Source of the DNA: Streptomyces sp. Isolate_45
GTDB lineage: Bacteria > Actinomycetota > Actinomycetes > Streptomycetales > Streptomycetaceae
Length of the DNA: 64,000 nucleotides
Reading direction: 5' to 3'
Assembly: GCF_024721315.2 (NCBI RefSeq)
Contig: NZ_JANFAK020000023.1
Span: forward strand, 1 to 64,000
Shown here in pieces: positions 15,711 to 24,149 of the stretch; the stretch's first letter is position 1; each line of letters begins with the position of its first letter. The position numbers and the translations under genes are program-made. A model generated the notes under the pieces. It made no database searches and was not told where the DNA came from. It saw only the letters and a program-made list of their open reading frames with translations.

Positions 15711-17314
15711 GGCTGCGGCTCCGCGCCGGCGCGGGTGGCCTCCGGAAGGACGGACGCGACGGGGCTCCGGGGCGGTTCGGGCGCGAGGGTGAAGGTGATG
15801 CGGGCGCCGTCCCGGTGGTCGGGGTCGACGGCGATGGTGCCGCCCTGGAACTCGACGATCTTCTTGCACATCGCCAGTCCGATGCCGCTGCCGGTGTAGG
15901 TGTCCTTGGTGTGGAGCCGCTGGAAGATCACGAAGACCTTGTCGGCGTACTCGGGGTCGATGCCGATGCCGTTGTCGGTGACGGTGAACCGCCACAGCGC
16001 GTCTTCCCGAGTCGCGGTGACGTGGATCTCCGGCGCCGTGTCCGGGCGGCGGAACTTGACGGCGTTGGCGATCAGGTTCTGCCAGAGCATGCCCATCTGG
16101 GTCGGGTCGGCGGCGATCGTCGGCAGCGGGTCCGAGGTGATGACCGCTCCGGCCTCCTCGATGCTCACGTCCAGCGAGGACAGGGTCCGCTTCAACACCT
16201 TGTCCAGGTCGACGTCCTGGTGGGCGTGGTGGACCCGGCCTACGCGGGAGAAGTCGAGCAGGTCGTTGATGAGGGTCTGCATGCGGTTCGCGCCGTCGAC
16301 CGCGTAGTCGATGTACTGATCGGCCTTGGCATCGAGCTGTCCTCCGTACCGGCGCTGCAGGAGCTGGGTGAAGCTGGAGATCTTCCGCAACGGTTCCTGG
16401 AGATCGTGGGAGGCGACGTAGGCGAACTGCTCCAGCTCGGCGTTGGACCGCTGAAGGTCCGCGGCCTGTGCGTTCAGGCGTTGCCGGGCCTCTTCGGTGA
16501 ACGCGAGCTCCCGTACGAGGCGGCGGCGCATGAAGTCGATCTCGCCGCTGAGATGCCGCAGGTCGGCGGGGCCGGTCGAGGTGATGGGGTGGCCGAAGTC
16601 ACCGCCGGCGATCGTGCGCGCGTCCGCGCCGAGCTGCTCCAGTGGCATGGTGATGCCCCGCCGCAGCCCCTCGAACACCAGAATCGCGAGGAGGACGATG
16701 ACTGCCCCGATCGTCACGAACAGCCAGTTCCGCAGGGTCATCGTGGCCAGCAGGTCTTCCCTGGCCTCGGCCCGGTCCGTGCGCAGGCGCTCCTGCTGGG
16801 CGAGCATGGCTGCCCGCACGCCGTCGAAGGCCGTCCTGCCCTCCGCGGCGCGTTCCGCGGTCAGCGGGGAGGGCTCTCCCTGCGGTGAGGCGGCGATCGG
16901 CCGGGCGATCCGCTCCTGCCACGCCTCCACCGCGGTCCGGACCGCCTCCAGGTCTGCCAGGCTCGCGCGGTCGCCGCGCAGCAGTTCCTGAAGCCGGGTG
17001 GTGAACTCCTTCTCCTCGGTGAGCCCCTTCTGGTAGGGGGTGAGGAACTCCGGCGTGCCGGTGAGGCCGTAGCCGCGGATGCCGGTCTCCTGGTTGAGCA
17101 GCGCCGACTCCAGGCGGAACGAGGTGGTCAGCGCGGGCGAGCGTGTGTCGACGAGCTCCTCGCTCAGCGAGGCGGTACGCCCCAGCACCCAGGCGCCGGT
17201 CGCCCCGAGGAGCGCCAGGACCGCCAGGGCCGTGGCCACGCCCACGCGCAGCCACCGTCGGGTCGTCCACGTGGCCAGCCCCCGCGCGCGCGGAGGTCCT
17301 TGATCGCCGGTCAT
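15707..17314 (-). CDS. Membrane histidine kinase with CHASE3-type sensor
   Basis: This 535-residue kinase has a first membrane helix at about residues 23-44 (VGVATALAVLALLGATGAW), an extracytoplasmic helical region of about 150 residues with the CHASE3-like RLESALLNQETGIRGYGLTG, and a second helix near 198-218. HAMP-like and coiled segments follow. The HisKA His is in YVASHDLQEPLRKI. The ATPase has an N-box (NLIANAVKF), DNGIGIDPEY and GSGIGLAMCKKIVE. The HDLQEPLRKI form and the FQRLH block are typical of phytochrome-like kinases that pair with Rcp1-type receivers. A matching short receiver is encoded divergently at 17426. The start at 17314 avoids a less likely extension to 17362. Confidence 0.94.
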   Translation of the reverse strand: MTGDQGPPRARGLATWTTRRWLRVGVATALAVLALLGATGAWVLGRTASLSEELVDTRSPALTTSFRLESALLNQETGIRGYGLTGTPEFLTPYQKGLTEEKEFTTRLQELLRGDRASLADLEAVRTAVEAWQERIARPIAASPQGEPSPLTAERAAEGRTAFDGVRAAMLAQQERLRTDRAEAREDLLATMTLRNWLFVTIGAVIVLLAILVFEGLRRGITMPLEQLGADARTIAGGDFGHPITSTGPADLRHLSGEIDFMRRRLVRELAFTEEARQRLNAQAADLQRSNAELEQFAYVASHDLQEPLRKISSFTQLLQRRYGGQLDAKADQYIDYAVDGANRMQTLINDLLDFSRVGRVHHAHQDVDLDKVLKRTLSSLDVSIEEAGAVITSDPLPTIAADPTQMGMLWQNLIANAVKFRRPDTAPEIHVTATREDALWRFTVTDNGIGIDPEYADKVFVIFQRLHTKDTYTGSGIGLAMCKKIVEFQGGTIAVDPDHRDGARITFTLAPEPPRSPVASVLPEATRAGAEPQP

Positions 17315-17377
17315 CGTGTGAACCCCTCCACAGTGAAGCCGCCCTCGAAGTGCGGCTCGCATACTCTAAAGGGCCGG

Positions 17378-17395
17378 CGACAACTTGTGTTGTCG
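17378..17395. promoter_or_regulatory. Palindrome in the divergent kinase/regulator promoter region
   Basis: CGACAAC-TTGT-GTTGTCG is a perfect 7-bp inverted repeat with a 4-bp spacer, 30 bases upstream of the regulator at 17426 and 63 upstream of the kinase at 17314. TCTAAAGG (17365-17372) and TCTAAGG (17411-17417) also flank it. It is a good operator candidate for autoregulation by the HTH-containing regulator. Confidence 0.55.
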
Positions 17396-17425
17396 AGGGC
17401 TGATCGGGGGTCTAAGGTGCCTGAC

Positions 17426-18196
17426 ATGCCTGGCAAGAATTTCGTGTTGCGGACCAGCCCGCAGGAGACCGCCGCGGCCGCGGACGCGGCCGTCGGCGAC
17501 CTTGCCCGGCGCCTCGCCCTTCAGCTGCTCGAAACCCCCGACCATCCGGCACCGAACGATCCCACGCGCGCCCTGGCCGTACTGCACCTGCTGGATCACC
17601 TCCAGCAGGCGGCGGAACGCCTTCAGCGGGAGGTGGCCGGCGCCGCCGCCCGCGCGGGGGCCGGCTACCCACAACTGGGCGCCGCCTGCGGCATGACCCG
17701 CCAGGGCGCCCGCCGCCGCTGGCCGGGGCTTTTCAACCACACCGACGAAGCACCCACGGAGCATCCGATGATGACCACCCCCGCCCGGCCCTTCGACGTG
17801 CTCCTCGTCGAGGACGACATGGCCGACGCCCTGCTCATCGAGGAAGCCCTCTCCGAACGCGGAGCCCGCAACCTGGTCCAGGTCACCGACGGAGTCGCCG
17901 CCCTGGAACACCTGCGCGCCCCCGGCAGCGTCCGCCCCGACCTGATCGTCCTCGACCTCAACATGCCCCGCATGAACGGCCGCGACCTCCTGAAGGTCCT
18001 CAAGACCGACGAAGACCTCCAGACCATCCCCGTGGTCGTCCTCACCACCTCCGCCGCACCCGACGACGTGGTGGGCGCCTACTCGAGCCACGCCAACGCG
18101 TACGTGACCAAGCCCGTCAACCTGGAGGAGTTCGAGAAGGCCGTCCAGAGCATCGACGCCTTCTACCTCGACACCGCAAGCCGGCCCCGCACCTGA
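17426..18196 (+). CDS. Rcp1-like response regulator with an N-terminal helix-turn-helix region
   Basis: This 256-residue frame has two parts. Residues 1-110 are helical and end in GAACGMTRQGARRRWPG, which looks like the helix-turn-helix used by Streptomyces proteins that track R-x-G-A-R-R-R-W. Residues 115-250 are a single receiver: VLLVEDDMADALLIEEAL, Asp in IVLDLNMPRMNGRDLL, Thr in VVVLTTSAAP and Lys in YVTKPVNLEEF, which is the Rcp1 pattern. It is divergent from the kinase and phosphatase operon and is probably a phosphorylation partner. An internal ATG at 17768, preceded by GGAG, could also produce the receiver alone, so two products are possible. Confidence 0.85.
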   Translation: MPGKNFVLRTSPQETAAAADAAVGDLARRLALQLLETPDHPAPNDPTRALAVLHLLDHLQQAAERLQREVAGAAARAGAGYPQLGAACGMTRQGARRRWPGLFNHTDEAPTEHPMMTTPARPFDVLLVEDDMADALLIEEALSERGARNLVQVTDGVAALEHLRAPGSVRPDLIVLDLNMPRMNGRDLLKVLKTDEDLQTIPVVVLTTSAAPDDVVGAYSSHANAYVTKPVNLEEFEKAVQSIDAFYLDTASRPRT

Positions 18197-18649
18197 CGCG
18201 GGACAAAGCGCGGGGCTGATCGTCGACGGCGCGGAATCCCCCGGCGCTTCGCCGCCTGGCCCGAGCAGGGAGAAGCCGGCTCAGGCTCCGCTTCGCCCGA
18301 ACCGGGCCTGACGCCATGTCTGACGTCCTGCCCGGAGTCGTGCTCGGTGCCTGGCGGCATCAGCCCTCCCTTTCACTCGTGTCTGTCTGTCCCCCTGTCC
18401 TGAGTGCTGCCACCGGGAAAAGGTTGAACACGAATTCTTCATGGGCGACTTCAACGAATCCGTCGCAGGAGGCCCCAGCTGCAGCCCGGGGGAATGGGGC
18501 CTTGCGGCGGAGCTCATGTCGTATCTGCAGTGACTTGGCCCTCTGTCCGATGTCAGCGGTGACAGTGGTGACAGTGGTGACAGTGGTGACAGCTGAGCCT
18601 GCCTGCTTCTTGGATCATGTGCGGAGTCAGATGATAAGGAACGCGAGGT
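18197..18649. other. No gene; contains a four-copy 9-bp tandem repeat
   Basis: No supported frame is seen. The tandem repeat at 18558-18593 and an IS5-like stub just beyond suggest remodelled non-coding DNA. Confidence 0.5.
18558..18593. repeat. Tandem repeat (GGTGACAGT)x4
   Basis: Four consecutive 9-bp units occur, the last with one change. It lies in a non-coding stretch next to a transposase remnant. Confidence 0.9.
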
Positions 18650-18755
18650 GACGGAGCCGGCGTACGTGTAGGCGCGCTTCTCGAAGCGGGTGGCGACGAC
18701 GGGGAAGCGCTGAGGCGGCTGATGGCCCGTTCGACGGTGACGCACCCCTGCCCCT
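18650..18755 (-). pseudogene. C-terminal remnant of an IS5-family transposase
   Basis: The minus strand reads CVTVERAISRL in one frame and then QRFPVVATRFEKRAYTYAGS in the next. Together they reproduce the common IS5-type ending (VERAI-RLK--R-VATRFEKRAY-Y-G). A frameshift separates the halves, and the catalytic DDE region is absent. Confidence 0.65.
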
Positions 18756-18885
18756 CTTCACAATGACCCTCGCGTCCGCCCATGGCTGCTCCACGGCACC
18801 GAGAACGGCCGGGCCCCGACAACGAACCTTGGGATTCTCCGTAGCTCGCGCCCGAAGACCCACAGCGGGCCCGCCCGCCGGGCTT

Positions 18886-19722
18886 CTACTTGAATATCTC
18901 GCTGGACCAGTACTGCTGCACGCACCGCTCCGGGTCCCCTTGACGATAGCCCAACTCGTATGCCGCAGTTCGCTCGTACTTACTGCCATGCGGGTGCTTG
19001 ACTCCGCCGACCACCTTGTCGGCCACGGATATGAAGGCGTTGACGGCCGCACCCAGATCGGCTTGATCCACATACCCCTGCTTCTCGGCATGACTGCTCC
19101 ACGCACCGCTGAAGCAGTCCGCCAGCAGCTCCGATTCCTTCACCGGGACCGTGTGACCCTGCGCATCCAGAACAGGTTTGTCGTTTCTCATCAACACGAT
19201 GTCCCGCCACCCCCTCTGCTCCATGTAGGCCTCCTGGACCTCGTGGCCGTACTCGTGCGCCAGGACGGCCGCCACCGCGAAGTCGCCGTTCGCGCTCCGC
19301 AGTTCTACCGCCTCGCCGATCGGGAAAAAGATCCCGCCGGTGTACGTAGTGCCCTGTTCACCGGTGAAGCGGTCCGACCCACAGTAGAAGACGCTCTCGG
19401 TGCTCGATGTGATCGGTTCGGGGTCGCAGGCAGTCCGGTAACTTTCCCCGGCCATAGGGACTGCGTAGAAGGCGGACGGCGCAGCCAGGCCCAGCTTCTT
19501 GAAGTGGTCCGTCCAGTAGCCGGCGATGTTGCCGTAGGAGAAACTCACGTACTCGGCGAGGCCCTCGGGCGTACCCGTGGGTATGTCTTCCGCGTACTCC
19601 GGCGGCCCGGTGGGTGTAGGTGGCGGTGCCGGCTCGGAAGCCATCGCCGGCGGGACGGCTGCCAGCACCAGCGTGGCAAGCAGTCCTGAGCACAGTCCGG
19701 AAAACCGTTTGCAGCGTCGCAT
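18886..19722 (-). CDS. Secreted neutral zinc metallopeptidase (YpfJ-like)
   Basis: This is a 278-residue exported protein. The signal peptide spans about residues 1-28 (LLATLVLAAVPPAMA). The zinc site is AVLAHEYGHEVQEAYM (about residue 160), an HExxH motif, with a likely third ligand in KESELLADCFSGAW some 45 residues later. Four Cys could form disulfides (RTACDPEP, VFYCGSD, ADCFSG, PERCVQQY). The architecture fits the putative neutral zinc metallopeptidase family (YpfJ/DUF2342-adjacent), which has proposed rather than proven proteolytic activity. It is monocistronic and upstream of no recognisable partner. The start at 19722 gives a clean signal peptide. Confidence 0.88.
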   Translation of the reverse strand: MRRCKRFSGLCSGLLATLVLAAVPPAMASEPAPPPTPTGPPEYAEDIPTGTPEGLAEYVSFSYGNIAGYWTDHFKKLGLAAPSAFYAVPMAGESYRTACDPEPITSSTESVFYCGSDRFTGEQGTTYTGGIFFPIGEAVELRSANGDFAVAAVLAHEYGHEVQEAYMEQRGWRDIVLMRNDKPVLDAQGHTVPVKESELLADCFSGAWSSHAEKQGYVDQADLGAAVNAFISVADKVVGGVKHPHGSKYERTAAYELGYRQGDPERCVQQYWSSEIFK

Positions 19723-19773
19723 GGGTTTCTCCCGACGGCTGATCCCCCACCTCCACCGTGCCCCCGCTCCGGG

Positions 19774-20053
19774 CCCCGGGCAAGCGGGGCTCCCGGTATT
19801 CCCGAACCAGCCGGCCTCGGGGTAGGGGTGGGCGCGTGCGACATGGATGGTCTGTTCCGGCCCGTGTGCTGCCTGGCACGCGTCACCAGGTCGGCGGCCT
19901 GCACCAGTACCTGGGCATGCCGGAGCGCGTCGGCTGCGTCAGGGCCGCGTCCGCGGAGGAACTCCAGCAGTTCCTCGGCCTCGTGCACCAGACGCCGCTG
20001 AGGATCGGGGTGCGATCCCGGACATGCCTTGGCGAGCACGCGGACGTGGAAAG
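19774..20053 (-). pseudogene. Gene remnant joined to a snpA fragment
   Basis: On the minus strand, VRVLAKACPGSHPDPQRRLV, then HEAEELLEFLRGRGPDAADA and LRHAQVLVQAADLVTRARQ, form a plausible helical C-terminal domain with good codon bias up to about 19830. Beyond that the reading becomes low-complexity. At its upstream end the frame runs directly into the duplicated snapalysin segment (20054-20221), so its own N-terminus has been replaced. The family is not recognised. Confidence 0.4.
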
Positions 20054-20221
20054 CTCGCGCCTGTCGCCCCGGCCGGACCGGTCCGAGGGTGGCCTGCGGC
20101 CAACCGGTGGTGGCCACGATGACGATCCCGGCCCGGGCCCCGGGCGCGGCCTCCACCAGCCTCACGTTACTGACGTCCGCGTTCCAGGAAGCGACCCCGG
20201 CCGCGATGGCCGCTTCCCAGC
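20054..20221 (-). repeat. Duplicated internal fragment of snpA
   Basis: 168 bp match 7768-7935 with only about nine mismatches and the same orientation. It encodes WEAAIAAGVASWNADVSN and following residues, but lacks the signal peptide and zinc motif. Both borders are abrupt, and no flanking repeat or transposase was found. Confidence 0.9.
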
Positions 20222-20487
20222 TTGTGGCGACATGCCGCCACTCGTACAGGGCGGCGAGTGGTTCGAGATCTTGCGACCGCCCTATCCGCCCGTGGAGACG
20301 CACCGGCGAGGCCTGTCGCGGATGGCCTTCCCGCCGGCGTCTCCCACGTCTTCGGCGCCTTCGACAGGACACTGACTGACGAACGTGCGCCTGCCGGAGG
20401 ACTCAAGAAGGACCCAGTCCGCGCCCATCGGCGAGCGGCGGCACTGGCCGCGGCAGACCCCGACGTCGCCGACCGGCCCCGAACCGG
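20222..20487. other. No gene recognised
   Basis: This is a short stretch between the duplicated snpA piece and the LuxR-type regulator. Frames here have no domain support. Confidence 0.4.
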
Positions 20488-21135
20488 TCAGGATTCGTGT
20501 CGGGTTGCGGGGGCGCGGTCGGCGATCAGGGCTGCTTGGACGCGGTTGGTGGCATGGAGCTTGCCGAGGACCGAGCTGACGTGGTCTTTGACGGTGCCGT
20601 GGGCGAGGTGCATCCGGCGGGCTATGTCAGTGTTGGACATCCCCTGGTGGAGGTGGGTGAGGACCTCCCTCTCCCGGGGCGTGAGGTTGTCCAGATAGGT
20701 GGTGGCAGTCGTGTCGCGGTGGAGGTCGGCGAGGTAGCGGCGGGTGAGGCTGGTGGTGATGGCTGTGCTGGTCATGGTCCAGCCTTCGGCAAGGAACCGG
20801 ACCAGTGGGGCGAGTTGCTCGGGCGGGGTGTTCTTCAGTACGTAGCCCGCAGCTCCCGAAGCGAGGGCGAGAGCGATGTGCTGCTCGTCCGCGGATCGGG
20901 AGAGCACACACACCCTTGGCGGCCGGGCCAGGCTGCCGATGCCCGCGGACAGGTAGGCCGCGTCGGCGGTACAGCTGTCGAGAAGAACGACCCGTGGCTC
21001 CTGCTCGCGTATGGCGGCGACGGCGCCGCTCACCGGCACGGCCGCGGCGACCCAGACGTCCGCGGCGGCGTCCAGGGTGTGGCTCAACCCGGCGCGTACG
21101 AGGGGCTCGTTGTCGACGACGACGACACGAATCAC
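20488..21135 (-). CDS. NarL/LuxR-family response regulator
   Basis: This 215-residue protein has an N-terminal receiver-like domain: acidic residues in VVVVDNEPLVRAGL, the acceptor position as Asp in RVVLLDSCTADAAY, and a Lys in AAGYVLKNTPPEQL. The C-terminal LuxR domain reads LTPREREVLTHLHQGMSNTDIA and then GTVKDHVSSVLGKLHATNR. The acidic pocket reads D-N rather than D-D, so phosphorylation could be weakened. The GTG at 21135 is preceded by GGAGG at about 9 bases and gives the conserved IRVVVVD start. No histidine kinase is adjacent; it is an orphan regulator. Confidence 0.92.
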   Translation of the reverse strand: MIRVVVVDNEPLVRAGLSHTLDAAADVWVAAAVPVSGAVAAIREQEPRVVLLDSCTADAAYLSAGIGSLARPPRVCVLSRSADEQHIALALASGAAGYVLKNTPPEQLAPLVRFLAEGWTMTSTAITTSLTRRYLADLHRDTTATTYLDNLTPREREVLTHLHQGMSNTDIARRMHLAHGTVKDHVSSVLGKLHATNRVQAALIADRAPATRHES

Positions 21136-21339
21136 CGGGCAACACCTCCGGGGCCGTATGCCCTCCCCCTTCTGACCTGTCTCCATCCAATACCCGTCGA
21201 CTCCCGGCCGCCACCCCGCCAGGTGGCGGGGGAGAGTCCGGCCGGGCGGCGGATGGCTCTTTGACCTGCGGATATCCGATGCTCATGTCAATCGGGTGGC
21301 GTGCCGGACCGACACGGTCCGGGCGTACCCGTGAATGAC

Positions 21340-21687
21340 ATGGGGAAATGCGTGAAGATCAAGTTTGTGTCCGCGCTGGCGTTGGCCGTCGTTGCGGTGG
21401 GTGTGGCACCGGCCGCCCCCGCCTTCGCGGTGGACCCCCGCCAGGAGTACAACACCGCGAACTGCTACTTCGACAAGAGCAAGAGCGGCAAGGAAAAAGA
21501 GAAGTACTGCAAGGCCCTGATAGGCAAGGACCTCACCGCAGGCGAGAAGGAGTGCCTGAAGCGGGCCGGGATCGCCGGGGCGGCGGCCCTGACCATCGGT
21601 AGGATCAACAACAAGAAGGCCAAGGAGATCGTGGTCAACTCCACCGGCGCGGCCCTGGCGGCCTGCTTCTCCTCGAAGGTCAAGTAG
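21340..21687 (+). CDS. Small secreted protein with paired cysteines
   Basis: This is a 115-residue pre-protein. The signal peptide (KIKFVSALALAVVAVGVAPAAPAFA) ends about residue 30. The mature part is Lys-rich and helical, with four Cys at NCYFDKSK, KYCKALIG, KECLKRAG and AACFSSK, suggesting two disulfides. A GTG 12 bases into this call (21352) is also a possible start, with GGGGAA before it. The stop is two bases before the ATG of the 52-residue membrane protein at 21690, so the two form a tight operon. The function is unknown; a small exported factor with its own membrane partner is one possibility. Confidence 0.78.
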   Translation: MGKCVKIKFVSALALAVVAVGVAPAAPAFAVDPRQEYNTANCYFDKSKSGKEKEKYCKALIGKDLTAGEKECLKRAGIAGAAALTIGRINNKKAKEIVVNSTGAALAACFSSKVK

Positions 21688-21689
21688 AC

Positions 21690-21848
21690 ATGGCACTGAA
21701 AACCGGCATCTTCGCCGCCTGGGTCGCGGTCCTCGTCCCTGTCAACGCCTACCTCATCGAACCCGTATGGGGTCAACTCCTCTTCACCGGCGTCTCGGCG
21801 GGCCTGATGACCTACGCCCAGCACAAGGCGGACCAGCGGGCCGACTGA
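21690..21848 (+). CDS. 52-residue membrane protein, partner of the secreted protein
   Basis: This short gene begins two bases after the stop of the secreted protein. It reads MALKTGIFAAWVAVLVPVN, a membrane helix from about residue 6 to 24, then a second amphipathic or membrane segment (WGQLLFTGVSAGLMTYA), ending in the polar QHKADQRAD. Translational coupling is likely given the spacing. Third positions are nearly all G/C. No family is recognised; the context suggests it works with the secreted protein, for example as an anchor or an immunity-type partner, but that is conjecture. Confidence 0.7.
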   Translation: MALKTGIFAAWVAVLVPVNAYLIEPVWGQLLFTGVSAGLMTYAQHKADQRAD

Positions 21849-22194
21849 CCGGCACCTGACGCGATCACCGGGGGGAGGCGGGGCGGCAGCCAGGCCCCGG
21901 TCGCGGCTTTCACCGGGCCGCTGCCCTGCCCCTCGCCCCCGCGGACGCGCACCTTCCCGATGAGGTCCATGTCCTCCCGCCGGCTCTGGAGTGACGCTCC
22001 CGACGCCGCAACCGTGTTCCGCAGACATCACGGTGCGGCCGGACATCAGCAGTAGCTCTCATCGCCACTCAGGCGAAGCTCCTTGGGTCGGCTCCCAACG
22101 CGGCAACCTGGCACGTCGACTTCGGCGGCGGCGCCGGCGACCGGCCCTCTTCCACCTTCATGCCCACCGCCGAAAACTGCGAAGGCCTCCAGGG
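21849..22194. other. No intact gene; possible remnant on the plus strand
   Basis: A plus-strand frame from about 22096 to 22303 (FGGGAGDRPSSTFMPTAENC and following) has good codon bias but no start. It overlaps the minus-strand membrane ORF. It may be the tail of a lost gene. Confidence 0.35.
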
Positions 22195-22449
22195 CTACCT
22201 TCGCTCCTTCGGAGGCACCGTGAAGGGCATGAGCAGCACCTTCCAGGCCGAACGGCGCCAGTGCGCCACCGGCGCCATCGCCGGAAGCTTCGGCAGCGGC
22301 TGACCACCATATTGCTCTCCCAGGCGCATCATCAGCGCGCCGCCGAGAGCGAAGCCGACCATGCCGAGGAGGGCCTGGAGGCCCAGGAAGGCGGTGGACA
22401 GGGCGGCCGTGCCGAGGATGAGGCCGGCCGCCGGTCCCTCCCCACCCAC
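22195..22449 (-). CDS. Hypothetical small membrane protein
   Basis: This 84-residue frame starts at GTG 22449 and is preceded by GAGG. Residues 8-40 form a long hydrophobic stretch (AGLILGTAALSTAFLGLQ and LLGMVGFALGGALMM), enough for two short helices or one hairpin, followed by a basic tail. It starts just after the stop of the broken gene at 22460-22714, as in an operon. The overlapping plus-strand frame with comparable codon bias lowers confidence. No family is recognised. Confidence 0.4.
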   Translation of the reverse strand: MGGEGPAAGLILGTAALSTAFLGLQALLGMVGFALGGALMMRLGEQYGGQPLPKLPAMAPVAHWRRSAWKVLLMPFTVPPKERR

Positions 22450-22459
22450 CGGTGAGACC

Positions 22460-22714
22460 TCAGCTGACGACCACCCACAGCACGAACGGCTCACCGCTGC
22501 TGATCGCACGGGCCTGCTCACAGATCCGACCGGGCGAAGCCGAGCAGCGCCCGGCTCGCGGCATGCTCGAACAGCGGAAGCACCTCGGCGGCCGGACGCC
22601 CCCGGTGCGTCTGCGCCGGCTCCGCGAAGGCCTCCTGATAGGGCACTCGTCGGTGCCGGAGCTGTCGGTGAGCAGCCGGTCCAGGTACTCCCCGCTCACG
22701 CGGATGCCGCCCAT
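22460..22714 (-). pseudogene. Hypothetical gene with two compensating frameshifts
   Basis: The ATG at 22714, after GGAAGGAG, opens MGGIRVSGEYLDRLLTDSS. Near 22647 the sense moves to a second frame (YQEAFAEPAQTHRGRPAAEV, LFEHAASRALLGFARSDL). It returns to the first frame near 22520 for EQARAISSGEPFVLWVVVS and a stop at 22460. The middle segment has near-perfect G/C third positions only in its own frame. The product would be about 85 residues. Either the gene is decayed or the assembly has two small indels. The function is unknown. Confidence 0.55.
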
Positions 22715-23055
22715 TGCCGGTGCTCCTTCCCGCAAGGGGCCGGCCGCTCCAGCCCTCACCTTTCGACGCTACGGACGGGCACTGACCAGCGGACTCCGGC
22801 AGAGGTACCTGCCCTCCATCCAGACGGTCCAGGCCCGCACCTGGAGGTCCGCACACCGGCCGACGCGGCGAGCGTGCTCGCCGACCTGTTCGGTTCCGCC
22901 GCTGGATTGACGGTGGTCCGCGACCCCACCCGCAAGCCGAGCTCCGACTCAGCTTGACGAGCCTGTCCGGCGGGGTCGGTGACAGGCCTGGGCATCGGGT
23001 CCGCCCCTCTATACGATCTGTTCCCGCTGTCACAGGTCGGCTGGAGGGGGCTGGA

Positions 23056-23697
23056 ATGCACGGTACGGAGCTGGCGACCACGGCGATACGGATGCTGACG
23101 GGGGACGGGGGCGGCACCGTGGAGGGGGCCGCACGGCAGGCGAAGATTCGAGTGCTGGTCGAGGACCGACTCCGCCGGAGTGCTCTGGGCACGGCCGCTT
23201 TGGATCGCTTACGGGACGAGCCCGGCGAAAGCGCTGCCTCAATCGCCGTTCCGGTGCTGGCGGACGAGATCGCCCGGGACTCCGCCTACGCCGCGCTGTT
23301 GTCGGACGTGGTGAGCCCCGGAGCACACGCCGGGACAGCCGGCCACATGCCACCGCTCCCCCCGCCTCCGCCGCCCGTGCACCCGCCGAGGGCGACAACC
23401 GCCCCACGGCCCTCGTTGCCCGGAACGTACCGGCGCCAGACGTGGTTCATCTGGCTGCTCGGGCTGCCACTGGCAATCGTCTCGTACGTGCTTCTGAGCG
23501 TCCTGAACCACGCCTCCACCTTCAGCGGCGGCCTGGTCGGCATCCTCAGGCTCCTCCTCATACTCACCCTCGTGGGCGGACCGGTGGCATCGGTGGCCTG
23601 GTCGGTCAGCCTGCTACGCCGATTCACCAGCCCCCCGCTGTTGGCGGCCGCGATCCTTTCCTCACTGCTCCTTCTCAGGGTCCTCCTGATCCGATGA
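23056..23697 (+). CDS. Membrane protein with soluble N-terminus and Pro-rich linker
   Basis: This 213-residue protein starts at ATG 23056, behind GGAGGGGG. Residues 1-95 are a soluble helical domain (RVLVEDRLRRSALGTAALDR). Residues 100-135 are a proline-rich linker with runs of seven and five Pro. Residues 135-213 contain three membrane helices (WFIWLLGLPLAIVSYVLLS, VGILRLLLILTLVGGPVAS, LAAAILSSLLLLRVLL). No family is recognised. The design suggests a tethered cytoplasmic domain. Confidence 0.75.
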   Translation: MHGTELATTAIRMLTGDGGGTVEGAARQAKIRVLVEDRLRRSALGTAALDRLRDEPGESAASIAVPVLADEIARDSAYAALLSDVVSPGAHAGTAGHMPPLPPPPPPVHPPRATTAPRPSLPGTYRRQTWFIWLLGLPLAIVSYVLLSVLNHASTFSGGLVGILRLLLILTLVGGPVASVAWSVSLLRRFTSPPLLAAAILSSLLLLRVLLIR

Positions 23698-24149
23698 CGG
23701 TTCGCCCGGTGGCGCGCGCCGAACCGAATCGGCACGTACTACCAGGCCGCGGTTGACCCGGACCCGTTCAACGGCGACGTGCCCCACCCACGCGGGGAGG
23801 GCCGCCGCCCCGCGCCGCGCGCCTTGATCACGCGCCGAAGCGTCGAGGTACTTCCCGTCCGGGGCGCATTCCCGCGCCGCCGGTCGGCCCGGGGCATCAC
23901 CGACGGCGCCGGCCACCGGCCGGCACGCTGGGCGCGGAAGAGGATCCACTCCGGCGGAGGGCACTGCCCGCTACCACCGGCTCACGGTGCGCACTGACCG
24001 CGGCCCGGGCCCGGCGTGTTCCCGTACCTCCTCCCGCCGTCAACACGCGACGCCGGGTCCCAGCGGGTCACGGACCCGGCAGCCGGGCCGTCAGGCCAAG
24101 ATGATGGCCCCGGAAGGCACCGGCCGTCCGGGTGACGGGAGGCAACGCA
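23698..24149. other. No gene recognised
   Basis: About 450 bp with no supported frame. A minus-strand stretch reading VGHVAVERVRVNRGLVVRAD near 23700-23780 has some protein character but no start and no family match. Confidence 0.4.

Noticed and set aside
21849..22303. Plus-strand gene opposite the 22195 membrane ORF
   Set aside because: Good codon bias but no start codon or ribosome-binding site and no domain; kept as a possible remnant in the region note only.
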